The notes beneath the pieces are model-generated. The model searched no databases. It saw nothing but the letters and a program-made list of their open reading frames with translations, and had not been told where the DNA came from. The translations under genes and the position numbers were made by a program. A stretch of 64,000 nt of DNA from Promethearchaeota archaeon (lineage in GTDB: Archaea; Asgardarchaeota; Lokiarchaeia; Sigyniarchaeales; SOKP01): assembly GCA_029838195.1 (NCBI GenBank), contig JALGVJ010000013.1, positions 1 to 64,000 on the forward strand, written 5' to 3'. Position 1 is the stretch's first letter. Each line of letters opens with the position of its first letter. Shown here one piece after another: positions 1-7,149 of the stretch.

Positions 1-288
1 AAGATGATATTTTACGGCTAATTAGGACAAGTAAAATAATGTCGGTTTGAATATCAAGACTAATCCATGCTAAATTTTAAAAAAAATAATATCTTATAAA
101 GTCAAGAAATTATTAACGAGGCTTAGGTTTAAGTTATATAAATCGAATATTTACGTTATCTAAACGGTTTAAAATTACCTATACAAGAAGATATTCCCTC
201 TCTACAAAAGAAATTAATTACTTATTTGGAAATACTTTTAATTCTACGTATTTTATTGTTAATACAAAAAAATAAGAAAATTTATTTA

Positions 289-972
289 ATGATGAAACGT
301 TCAGAAATCGATAGTTTAATCCTAAAATCCATTGATATTCTCCATGAAAATAAATTTTTTCTTCCTGAATTCGCCTATTGGACCTTAAATACTTGGAAAA
401 AACAGAATAAAGAAGAAATTCATGAGATTTTAGATAGAAAATTAGGATGGGATATTACGGACTATGGTTCAGGAGATTTTCATCGTTGTGGACTCATTCA
501 TTTCACCCTTCGTAATGGAAAGTCCAATAGCGGGAGAAATTATTGCGAAAAAATTATGATTGGTTTTCCAGGCCAAAAATTACCGTGGCATTATCACTTT
601 AATAAGTACGAGGATATAATTAATAGGGGGGGAGGAAATTTAATCGTTCAAGTCTATCAAAAAACTAAGAATAATGATTTTTCTATTGAAAAGATACCTA
701 TTTTAATAGATGGTATCAAAAAAGTTAAGAATCCGGGTGAAAAAATCATTTTGAAACCCGGACAATCCATCTATCTAAATGCCGGTATCTTTCATAGATT
801 TTGGGCAGATTCTTCCGCTTCGGTGGTATTAATTGGAGAGGTATCCAGCGTGAATGATGATAAATCGGATAATTTTTATAAGGGTGTGGTTCAACGCTTC
901 ATGGAAATTGAAGAAGATGAAAACCCTATTTATTTATTATACTCGGATTATGAAAAATATCTTTTTTCTTAA
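289..972 (+). CDS. D-lyxose ketol-isomerase (cupin sugar isomerase)
   Basis: This probably interconverts D-lyxose and D-xylulose, or D-mannose and D-fructose, in the cytoplasm. The 227-residue protein matches the family end to end: MKRSEI start, FAYW, LGWDITDYGSGDF, the cupin metal site HYHF...E (about residues 101-108), RGGGNL, a second-half His in FHRFW (about 169) and the acidic end EIEEDENPIYLL. The frame is open upstream to 142, but the family begins at MKRSE, so I chose ATG 289 (ATG 292 is equally possible). No clear Shine-Dalgarno is seen. The next gene is a decayed alpha-mannosidase, so the pair may once have handled mannosides (inference). Family assignment is firm; the physiological sugar is not. 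Confidence 0.88.
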   Translation: MMKRSEIDSLILKSIDILHENKFFLPEFAYWTLNTWKKQNKEEIHEILDRKLGWDITDYGSGDFHRCGLIHFTLRNGKSNSGRNYCEKIMIGFPGQKLPWHYHFNKYEDIINRGGGNLIVQVYQKTKNNDFSIEKIPILIDGIKKVKNPGEKIILKPGQSIYLNAGIFHRFWADSSASVVLIGEVSSVNDDKSDNFYKGVVQRFMEIEEDENPIYLLYSDYEKYLFS

Positions 973-1030
973 TTTTATTGACCCATGATTTCAATCTAAA
1001 AGATCAAAAAATTCTAAGGAAGAATACCGA

Positions 1031-1681
1031 ATGAAAATAAATCGAAAAGAAAGAAACCTTTTTACTATTAAATTAGATCGCATCTAGACCTCGTCATACA
1101 TGATAAATCGTGATGTAAGTTTTGGAATAAAAGGCAAGAAACGCTAAAATGGTATGAAAAAACCCCCGCCCGCTCCTTTTAAACATGTTTTAAGAACTAT
1201 TCAAATTTGCCTGGGAAGGGTATGAAATTCATGTTATCTCCTAATCTCACTTGGATGCCGCCCAGAAATAGACAAAAATATACACGGTTCGACACGCTAT
1301 CATTACTTTTGAAAGAATTTTTACTTATATAGAAAAATATCCTCATTTTACCCAATGGCAAACATCTCCTTAAGATTTTGAATGGATAAAAAATCTACCC
1401 CCAATCTATTTGAAAAAATTAAATAGATTAGCGGAAATAACTTTAAGAAATTGTGAGATTTTATATTATACTTCCTTACCCTTTTTTTTAAATCGTCCTT
1501 ATCCGCAAAAATAACTGAACAAATCATGGAAAACCCTATCATTCAATCAATATCACGATAGATTATCCGGTTCGAGTATTCATGCCTCTCCAATAATGAC
1601 TTAATACTCCTAAAAAATTTAAATGGCCGCTTGATGGTTGAGCCATTTGAAATTCAGACTCTAAAACTTCAATCTTTATAA
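1031..1681 (+). pseudogene. Decayed GH38 alpha-mannosidase
   Basis: Pieces of a GH38 alpha-mannosidase can be read in order across shifting frames. WEGYEIHVIS-stop-SHLDAA (1212-1262) matches the HSHxDxxW zinc region. TRFDTLSLLLK (1282-1314) and FTYIEKYPHFTQWQTSP (from 1320) follow, then DFEWIKNLPPIYLKKL. After a large deletion come NRLAEITLRNCEIL and SWKTLSFNQYHD..SGSSIHA (to about 1596), which matches the NQFHDILPGSSI motif. The true C-terminus is VEPFEIQTLKL with stop at 1679-1681. Nonsense codons, two frameshifts and loss of several hundred residues (family 850-1,050 aa) make it non-functional. The start at ATG 1031 is a guess. Downstream of a D-lyxose/mannose isomerase, it points to a lost mannoside pathway. 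Confidence 0.8.
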
Positions 1682-1782
1682 TTTTAATACTTGTTTTTTT
1701 AAGGCATTTTTTGATTTCGCATTTGAAAAATGAGAACATCTCATGAAATAAGCAAAAATAAAAAAATAAGTAGAATATAGTT

Positions 1783-2868
1783 TTAGATTTTAATCTTGAT
1801 GTTGTATTTATCTAATAAAAGCCCAATTGCAATTTCAAACAAAATCGGCAAAATCCCTACGAGTATAAGCGTGAGAGGTGGAAACGTCATCAAGAAATCT
1901 CTATAATTATCTGCCAAAATTCCCACGTATAAATCTACCAGAAATGCGAGAATAAACAAGACCAACATATTCTTTCCCATCGCTGTCAGAACCGGAAATT
2001 TAAAATCAATTCGATCAAAAAGATAAAAGATGGAAATCATAAACCCAGAAACCGCAATGGCAAAAATTGCTAAGGAGGTCGTGCAATCATGATGTTCTGC
2101 GGGCTGGATCCAATCAAAACAATAAAATGCTATCATTGCAATGGTTGATGCGGGAAGTACTTTTTTTTTAAAACCCGTTAAAATATCACCTGCCTCCTTT
2201 ATCCACTGCGAAAATGATGTCGCAATGATGGCAATTGCCGCATGATTAAAAGCATTAAATGGGAATATCAACACGCCTTCTGGATATCCCGTATCAATAT
2301 ATCTATCAAAAAGGGGCAAAGCGTACAAAATGGAATGAATGATCAACATCGCAATTCCCAAATATATCCGTTTATCTGCATTTTTGATTAAATATATGCC
2401 CATATAAGCAGCAAACGTACCTATCGCTAAATTTGCCAAAGTACCATTGTAAAGCACGTTTTTAATCCAGCTTGTTCCTCCTTCTAAGAGATCTCCTCCA
2501 ATCAATCCATCATCTAAAAAAGCTAAGAAATATAATACGGCTACTCGGATGATTCCATGTTTCCAAGCTTCTTTTACTCCTGCCTTCTCCACTCTTCCGG
2601 AAAATGCTAAGTATCCAACAAAACCCAAGATAAACATGAAGATTTGCTGCCCAATATCAATAATCGTGATTAAAGGTGGATAATAATTAGCATACCTGAA
2701 TCCATGATTCAATAAAGGTGGGCCAATGATTCCCGTGCCATTTTTTCCTGATAGTGGCCACGTGATCACTGATATAATTAAAAATATTATAACCAACCCT
2801 CGGAATTGATCCAACCATTCATATCGCACGTGATACTTTTCTTGGGGTTGTTCACGTTCTTCTGACAT
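1783..2868 (-). CDS. Membrane acyltransferase, HGSNAT/DUF5009-like
   Basis: This is a 361-residue integral membrane protein with about 10 hydrophobic segments. The N-terminal RYEWLDQFRGLVIIFL matches the R-x-DxxRG entry helix of heparan-alpha-glucosaminide N-acetyltransferase-like and DUF1624/DUF5009 proteins. NHGF and a conserved-type helix, IGQQIFMFILGFVGYLAF, follow. Known relatives transfer acyl groups from acyl-CoA across the membrane to sugars; the substrate here is unknown. It stands alone, facing the mannosidase remnant. An inverted repeat overlapping a TATA-like stretch lies 43-62 bases upstream of the start. The link to sugar modification is inferred only from family and neighbours. 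Confidence 0.7.
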   Translation of the reverse strand: MSEEREQPQEKYHVRYEWLDQFRGLVIIFLIISVITWPLSGKNGTGIIGPPLLNHGFRYANYYPPLITIIDIGQQIFMFILGFVGYLAFSGRVEKAGVKEAWKHGIIRVAVLYFLAFLDDGLIGGDLLEGGTSWIKNVLYNGTLANLAIGTFAAYMGIYLIKNADKRIYLGIAMLIIHSILYALPLFDRYIDTGYPEGVLIFPFNAFNHAAIAIIATSFSQWIKEAGDILTGFKKKVLPASTIAMIAFYCFDWIQPAEHHDCTTSLAIFAIAVSGFMISIFYLFDRIDFKFPVLTAMGKNMLVLFILAFLVDLYVGILADNYRDFLMTFPPLTLILVGILPILFEIAIGLLLDKYNIKIKI

Positions 2869-2910
2869 GATAATACACTTTTTTAACTAAGTAGTTCATG
2901 TATTTTTATT

Positions 2911-2930
2911 TAGATTTAAATATAAATCTA
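2911..2930 (-). promoter_or_regulatory. Inverted repeat over a TATA-like element upstream of the acyltransferase
   Basis: The arms TAGATTTA and TAAATCTA are perfect 8-base complements with a 4-base spacer. On the minus strand the centre reads TTTATATTTAAA, an archaeal TATA-like sequence at a sensible distance from the start at 2868. It could be a promoter covered by a dimeric regulator, or chance in AT-rich DNA. Confidence 0.3.
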
Positions 2931-3661
2931 CCTCCTATCCTATTTAAAGTCTTTTATTAATACCTTTCTAAATGCTTTAAGAAATTCATAAGATCTCATG
3001 GTTTCCTCTAAAAAATAAAAAATGCGATTGCTCACACTTGCGAGATAAGGAGGTGTAATTAGAAAATCTGATGATTTTTTCAAATAAATAGAATGAGAAA
3101 TACACGTGCTCATTTTTATAACACCACATGCTCTCCCTCCCTTTAATTCGCCATGAAATGAATCTTTTACGAGTAATCTTTAAAATAATTCGGAATCTCT
3201 GCGAATAATTCATTTTTATCTGATTATTATTTAAATTTTAAGTTTCAATGGATTAATAATGAAGGCTCATTTCATGTCCATGTTGTATCTCCTATAGAGA
3301 ATGGACGGAAAGAGCATTCATTCCTCAAAAAAATCGTTGGAATTGATTGAATAATGTTTATACATGTTCCTCCTCCGTGGTATATAAAAATAAATTCCTT
3401 ATAAATACCCGACATCTATTTCTCTCCCCTTCTATCCCTCTTTCATTTATTTTCACCCCATTATATTTCTAATTATGAATGATCCCCCTCTCTATCCCTC
3501 ATGTTCCTCCCGTCCTTCTCTAATTCGCATGTTCTTGATCACGTAATGAAATAACTCACTTTCTACATTTTTTTAAAAGGAAAAAAACCTACTTTGATTA
3601 AAATCGGATAAAGAAAATTTAAAATTAAACACTTCATTTACCAAAATATTACTACAAATTC
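2931..3661. other. Intergenic region, about 730 bases
   Basis: No convincing gene is seen on either strand. A 75-codon minus-strand open frame at 2986-3213 has no recognisable motif. The plus strand is pyrimidine-rich at about 3420-3530, with repeated CTCTC, CCCTC and CTATCCCTC words. It presumably carries the promoter of the following FAD oxidoreductase. Confidence 0.4.
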
Positions 3662-5182
3662 ATGAAAAACTACATTTTATGGAATGTTAAAAACATGTCA
3701 TATAAAAAACCAGATGAAAAAGACCTAGAAGCCATGATTGGCATCGTAGGTAAGCAGTACGCCACCAATAATAAAGCTATTACTGCTTCCTACCTCGCTA
3801 AATCAGTCATGGGCCTCGAAAGCCAGATCCCTGATATCGTCGTCCGCCCAAAATACGTGGAAGAAGTCAGAAAAATCTTGCTCTATTGCTCCGAAGAAAA
3901 AATCGCCGTATCGCCCATCTCTGCTGGCCTCTCTGGAGGATTCGCTTGCCCTACCCTCAAACCCGCTGGTGTACTCCTCGACCTCGGCCGCATGAATCGC
4001 ATCATTAACATTGACGAGAAAAATCGATTCGCAATCATCGAACCGGGAGTAACCAACGGCCAATTATGGGCTTACATGCACAAACATCATCCTGATTGGG
4101 CTCCTCCCATCGCTGATGGAGCCCCCCCCGCAGCAACAGTCATGGGTGATGCCATCGACCGTGGCTTTTCTCTTTACACGTCAAGCGTGGGACCTCAAGG
4201 CGATAATTTCATGTGCGCAGAAATCGTGTTTCCTAACGGTGATATCGTAAAAACGGGTTCATGGGCATTACCCGGCGCTAAACCCTTCTACAAGTATGGT
4301 CTTGGCCCGGACATGTGGTCCTTCCTCATGGGAAGCCAAGGTGCTCTCGGCGTGGTCACGAAAGCCGCCGTTAAAATTTATCCTCATCCCGACGCTAAAA
4401 CTGTCATCGCATGGGGCATGTCCAATCCATACGACATGCAAGATGTCACGTTGGAACTTGGCATGAAGGAGTTCGGAATTGCCCATAATACGGTGATGGT
4501 CCAAGGCGGAAATTATCCTTTGGTCATGACTCGCTGGCCCAAAGACAAGATTCCTCACGATTATGAGTTTTACAAGCAGCTTGGAATTCCGGAATGGTGG
4601 ATGAATTGGGAGTGCTGGGCACAAAGCCAAAGAGAATTAGATTTCGTGGTAGAAACTATTAATGAGCATTGCAAGGATTTCGCTAAAAACCGTGCCCGAG
4701 ATGGAGAAGCAATGAAACCTTGGGAGTTACATCCAAAACAAATTGCAAGTCGATTGAAAAAGCCGAATAAAATTGCTATCCCATATTCTTTTTGGGAGGC
4801 TGGATTTTTGTTCATTACATGGTATACGCCTTGGAATGAGTGTGCCCATTTTGCGGAAATGTATTGCGCAGCAATGGAAAAATACGGATTCCCTCCTGTC
4901 ATGTGGATTGCGAGCATCGAGCGTTGTAGACAAGCAATTTGTATGCCTATCGTGTGTTTTGATTCTACCAAGCCTGAAGACTTTGAAAAGGTACAAGATC
5001 TTAATAGGGAAACCACAGAATACGGGCTTGAGCAGGGCTGGTTAAATTATCGTCCAGATCCCTTCGTACACGCTCCTCTTACGTACAGCAGGGCAGCGAT
5101 GTACTGGAAATATTTGCGGGCGTTCAAAAAGCTTGTAGATCCGAATATGATCATGCATCCTGGACGATTAGCTTTGCCATAA
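3662..5182 (+). CDS. FAD-binding oxidoreductase, GlcD/PCMH type
   Basis: This flavoprotein dehydrogenase probably oxidises a 2-hydroxy acid or related alcohol and passes electrons to the Fe-S/CCG protein encoded next. The FAD-binding PCMH domain fills the N-terminal half (PDIVVRPKYVEEV, ISAGLSGGF, VLLDLGRMNRI, EPGVTNGQL, GSQGALGVVTKA). The end LRAFKKLVDPNMIMHPGRL is typical of FAD-linked oxidases. ATG 3695 (MSYKKPDE) is a plausible alternative start, as the 11 residues before it look weak. The stretch from 3720 to about 4480 is much richer in G+C and C-ending codons than the rest of the gene and its neighbours. The gap to the partner is 40 bases, so co-transcription is likely. The substrate cannot be read from sequence. 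Confidence 0.8.
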   Translation: MKNYILWNVKNMSYKKPDEKDLEAMIGIVGKQYATNNKAITASYLAKSVMGLESQIPDIVVRPKYVEEVRKILLYCSEEKIAVSPISAGLSGGFACPTLKPAGVLLDLGRMNRIINIDEKNRFAIIEPGVTNGQLWAYMHKHHPDWAPPIADGAPPAATVMGDAIDRGFSLYTSSVGPQGDNFMCAEIVFPNGDIVKTGSWALPGAKPFYKYGLGPDMWSFLMGSQGALGVVTKAAVKIYPHPDAKTVIAWGMSNPYDMQDVTLELGMKEFGIAHNTVMVQGGNYPLVMTRWPKDKIPHDYEFYKQLGIPEWWMNWECWAQSQRELDFVVETINEHCKDFAKNRARDGEAMKPWELHPKQIASRLKKPNKIAIPYSFWEAGFLFITWYTPWNECAHFAEMYCAAMEKYGFPPVMWIASIERCRQAICMPIVCFDSTKPEDFEKVQDLNRETTEYGLEQGWLNYRPDPFVHAPLTYSRAAMYWKYLRAFKKLVDPNMIMHPGRLALP

Positions 5183-5222
5183 GGCTAATATAAATTAAAA
5201 ACTAAGAGAGGTTGAAAATAAA

Positions 5223-6653
5223 ATGGCAAATAAAACTGGAATGGAAAGATTAGAAGAACTGAAAGGCCAAATCTTCAAATGTATTCACTGTAAGGCCTGC
5301 AGATTCGCTTATTCAGGAGAACCAAGCCGAAAAGGCATTGGTGAGTATAAGGGTAAACAGAAAACGGTTTTGTATGAAGGAATGGTAGATTCCTGTCCGG
5401 CTGGCATAGAATACGGCTGGGAAGCATTCTGGAATGCTGGAAAAGTCTGGATTGCACGCTCCATATTGAATGGAGATTTGGAGTTCTCTGAAGAGGTTCG
5501 TGATGTAATCATGCCATGCATTACATGCGGGATGTGTTCTGCTCAATGTGAAAACAAGATTCCTACTGTTGATATCATTGAATCACTTCGAGCCGCATGT
5601 ATTGAAGCAGGTGTTCCAATGATTGAAAAACATGAATTAGTAAATAGACTTGTTAAGGAATTGAATAATCCCTATGGTGGCAAGGCAGAGGAACGATTTA
5701 AGTGGGCTAAAGACGCAGGTTTGGAAAAATACATTAACAATAAAGGTGCGAAAATAGGCTATTTTGTGGGTTGTACTGCTTCTTATCGACAAATTGAAGT
5801 GGCTGTAGCAACAGCAAAACTTTTTGAACAATTAGGCATAAATTTCACTTTAATTGAGGAAGAAGTATGCTGTGGAAGTCCTTTTTTTAGAATAGGAGCA
5901 GTAAATACAGCTCAAGAACTGATGAACAAGAATCTTGAATTATTTAAGGGGTTAGATATGGTATATTTTTCGTGTGCTGGGTGTTACAGGACCATAACTA
6001 TTGATTATCCTAAATGGATGCCTGAAGGTGAAAAGCTTCCTTTTAAGACTCAACACGCCTTCGAGCTAATAGCCCGATTAATTCAACAAGAAAAAATAAA
6101 ATTCAAACCTAACAAAGAATTAAAGGGTAAAGTTGTGACTTATCATGATCCGTGCCACACAGGGCGACACTTCGGCATTGATTTTGAACAAGAGCTTATA
6201 AAACAGAGTAAAAATTTAATGTTCGATATGAGAAAAATTACTCAAAAAATTGATGAGTGGTTCGAAATTCCACGAGTTATTCTCAGAAAACTTCAAGAAG
6301 ATGTTGGTATTGTGTTCAAAGAAATGTATCGAATCAAGCTGAATTCCATGTGTTGCGGTGCAGGAGGTGGAGTTCGGGCGGGCTATCCTGATTTCTCCTT
6401 ACGCACGGCAAGCCTTAGATGTGATGAAGCGAATGCAATTGGAGCTGACATTCTCACGACGGAGTGCCCGTTCTGTTGGAGGAATCTTACTGATGCTAAT
6501 GAATTATATGGACATGGCATGAAAGTCATGGGGGTGCTTCAGATGATTACTGAATATGGTTTATTGGATATAGTGGCTTCGCCTTCCGAACAAGATTTCT
6601 TGACACCTTCTATTCGCGAGTTAGAAGAGGAGGGGTCAAAGAAAAAAAAGTGA
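5223..6653 (+). CDS. (Fe-S)-binding protein with two CCG domains (GlcF/HdrD-like)
   Basis: This is the predicted electron-accepting partner of the upstream FAD oxidoreductase. The N-terminal third has ferredoxin-like cysteines, CIHCKAC..SCPAG and CITCGMCSAQCENK. The first CCG domain contains VGCTASYRQ, EEVCCGSPF and SCAGCYR. The second contains HDPCHTGRHFG, MCCGAGGGVR and TECPFCWRN. CCG domains bind Fe-S clusters in heterodisulfide reductase subunits and in lactate or glycolate oxidases. The start is supported by GAGAGG about 10 bases upstream, an internal-operon pattern. It could serve lactate/glycolate oxidation or another flavin-to-Fe-S electron route; the sequence does not decide. Confidence 0.82.
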   Translation: MANKTGMERLEELKGQIFKCIHCKACRFAYSGEPSRKGIGEYKGKQKTVLYEGMVDSCPAGIEYGWEAFWNAGKVWIARSILNGDLEFSEEVRDVIMPCITCGMCSAQCENKIPTVDIIESLRAACIEAGVPMIEKHELVNRLVKELNNPYGGKAEERFKWAKDAGLEKYINNKGAKIGYFVGCTASYRQIEVAVATAKLFEQLGINFTLIEEEVCCGSPFFRIGAVNTAQELMNKNLELFKGLDMVYFSCAGCYRTITIDYPKWMPEGEKLPFKTQHAFELIARLIQQEKIKFKPNKELKGKVVTYHDPCHTGRHFGIDFEQELIKQSKNLMFDMRKITQKIDEWFEIPRVILRKLQEDVGIVFKEMYRIKLNSMCCGAGGGVRAGYPDFSLRTASLRCDEANAIGADILTTECPFCWRNLTDANELYGHGMKVMGVLQMITEYGLLDIVASPSEQDFLTPSIRELEEEGSKKKK

Positions 6654-6931
6654 AAGGGGAAGGCACTTACTAAATCTTTTTTTTTCCTCATTTTTGTTTA
6701 GATATTTTTTCATTTAATCCCGTATTATATTTTTGGTTCAATTGTAAAATAAATTTTCTAATTTAAGAAAACGATTGATTAAAGGTTTTTAGATAATAAT
6801 TAAAACTCGAGGATTCGCATTTCATGAGAAGAAAAGGGATGGGAAGGGGAGAGAGAGAAGAAAACAAAATTTTTAAAAGGCATGATATTTTATTTAACAC
6901 TAAAGCAATTGTTTTAAAATTGTGGAGAACC
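6654..6931. other. Intergenic DNA before the leuA leader
   Basis: AT-rich DNA with a T9 tract around 6678-6686 that could end the preceding operon. An in-frame ATG at 6824 would lengthen the leader peptide, but that stretch is only Arg/Lys/Glu-rich, and the better ribosome site lies at 6924-6927. Confidence 0.35.
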
Positions 6932-7051
6932 ATGCCTCAGAGAATAACAATTTTTAAGAGAAGCCTTGTTCTGAGGAAGGATTCTTCGATAAAACGATTG
7001 CTTGGGTCTTTAATCTTATTAAACTCTTTATTATTATTATTATTATTATAA
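6932..7051 (+). CDS. Putative leucine leader peptide, 39 aa, upstream of leuA
   Basis: A short frame starts at ATG 6932 behind GGAG (6924-6927, 4-base spacing). It encodes a 39-residue peptide with 14 leucines, ending in seven consecutive TTA codons (7028-7048) and TAA. It lies about 87-99 bases before a 2-isopropylmalate synthase, the first committed enzyme of leucine synthesis. The stop codon abuts a C-rich arm that can form two competing hairpins. In bacteria this arrangement is classical attenuation (leuL). Leader peptides of this kind are not an established archaeal mechanism, so the function is inference. A drifting TTA microsatellite is the main alternative. Confidence 0.5.
   Translation: MPQRITIFKRSLVLRKDSSIKRLLGSLILLNSLLLLLLL
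6935..6976 (+). promoter_or_regulatory. Hairpin at the start of the leader peptide
   Basis: CCTCAGA (6935-6941) and TCTGAGG (6970-6976) are perfect 7-base complements separated by 28 bases. The first arm lies immediately after the leader ATG. Ribosome movement through the leader would melt it. A role as a pause hairpin is possible but unproven. Confidence 0.3.
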
Positions 7052-7115
7052 CCCCCTCCTTTCGAATTGAGGGCAATATATCTTGTTTGCATGATTCAAG
7101 GGGGGGATTCTTTTT
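7052..7115 (+). promoter_or_regulatory. Candidate attenuator: two mutually exclusive hairpins and a T-tract
   Basis: The arm at 7052-7058 (CCCCCTC) can pair over seven bases (one G-T) with the G7 run at 7100-7106. That run is followed by ATTC and T5 (7107-7115), a terminator-like form. Part of the same arm, 7054-7058 (CCCTC), pairs perfectly with GAGGG at 7069-7073, which would exclude the first structure. The same arm is also complementary, with mismatches, to the GGTGG-type sequences at the leuA start, so control could be translational instead. A ribosome stalled at the last leucine codons would cover this arm. Confidence 0.45.
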
Positions 7116-7149
7116 ACACTAAGTGAAATTAAAATAGGTGGAAATAGAG

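Noticed and set aside
1348-1542. 64-codon minus-strand frame
   Set aside because: It is antisense to the mannosidase remnant, whose plus-strand reading matches GH38 motifs.
2986-3213. 75-codon minus-strand frame in the gap before the FAD oxidoreductase
   Set aside because: No motif and an Arg/Phe-rich composition typical of AT-rich non-coding DNA.
6824-6931. Longer version of the leucine leader starting at ATG 6824
   Set aside because: The added 36 codons are unremarkable and the inner ATG 6932 has the better ribosome site. It is not excluded.
7028-7051. TTA repeat as a plain microsatellite
   Set aside because: Kept as the alternative explanation. Its frame, position before leuA and adjoining hairpins made the leader reading worth reporting first.
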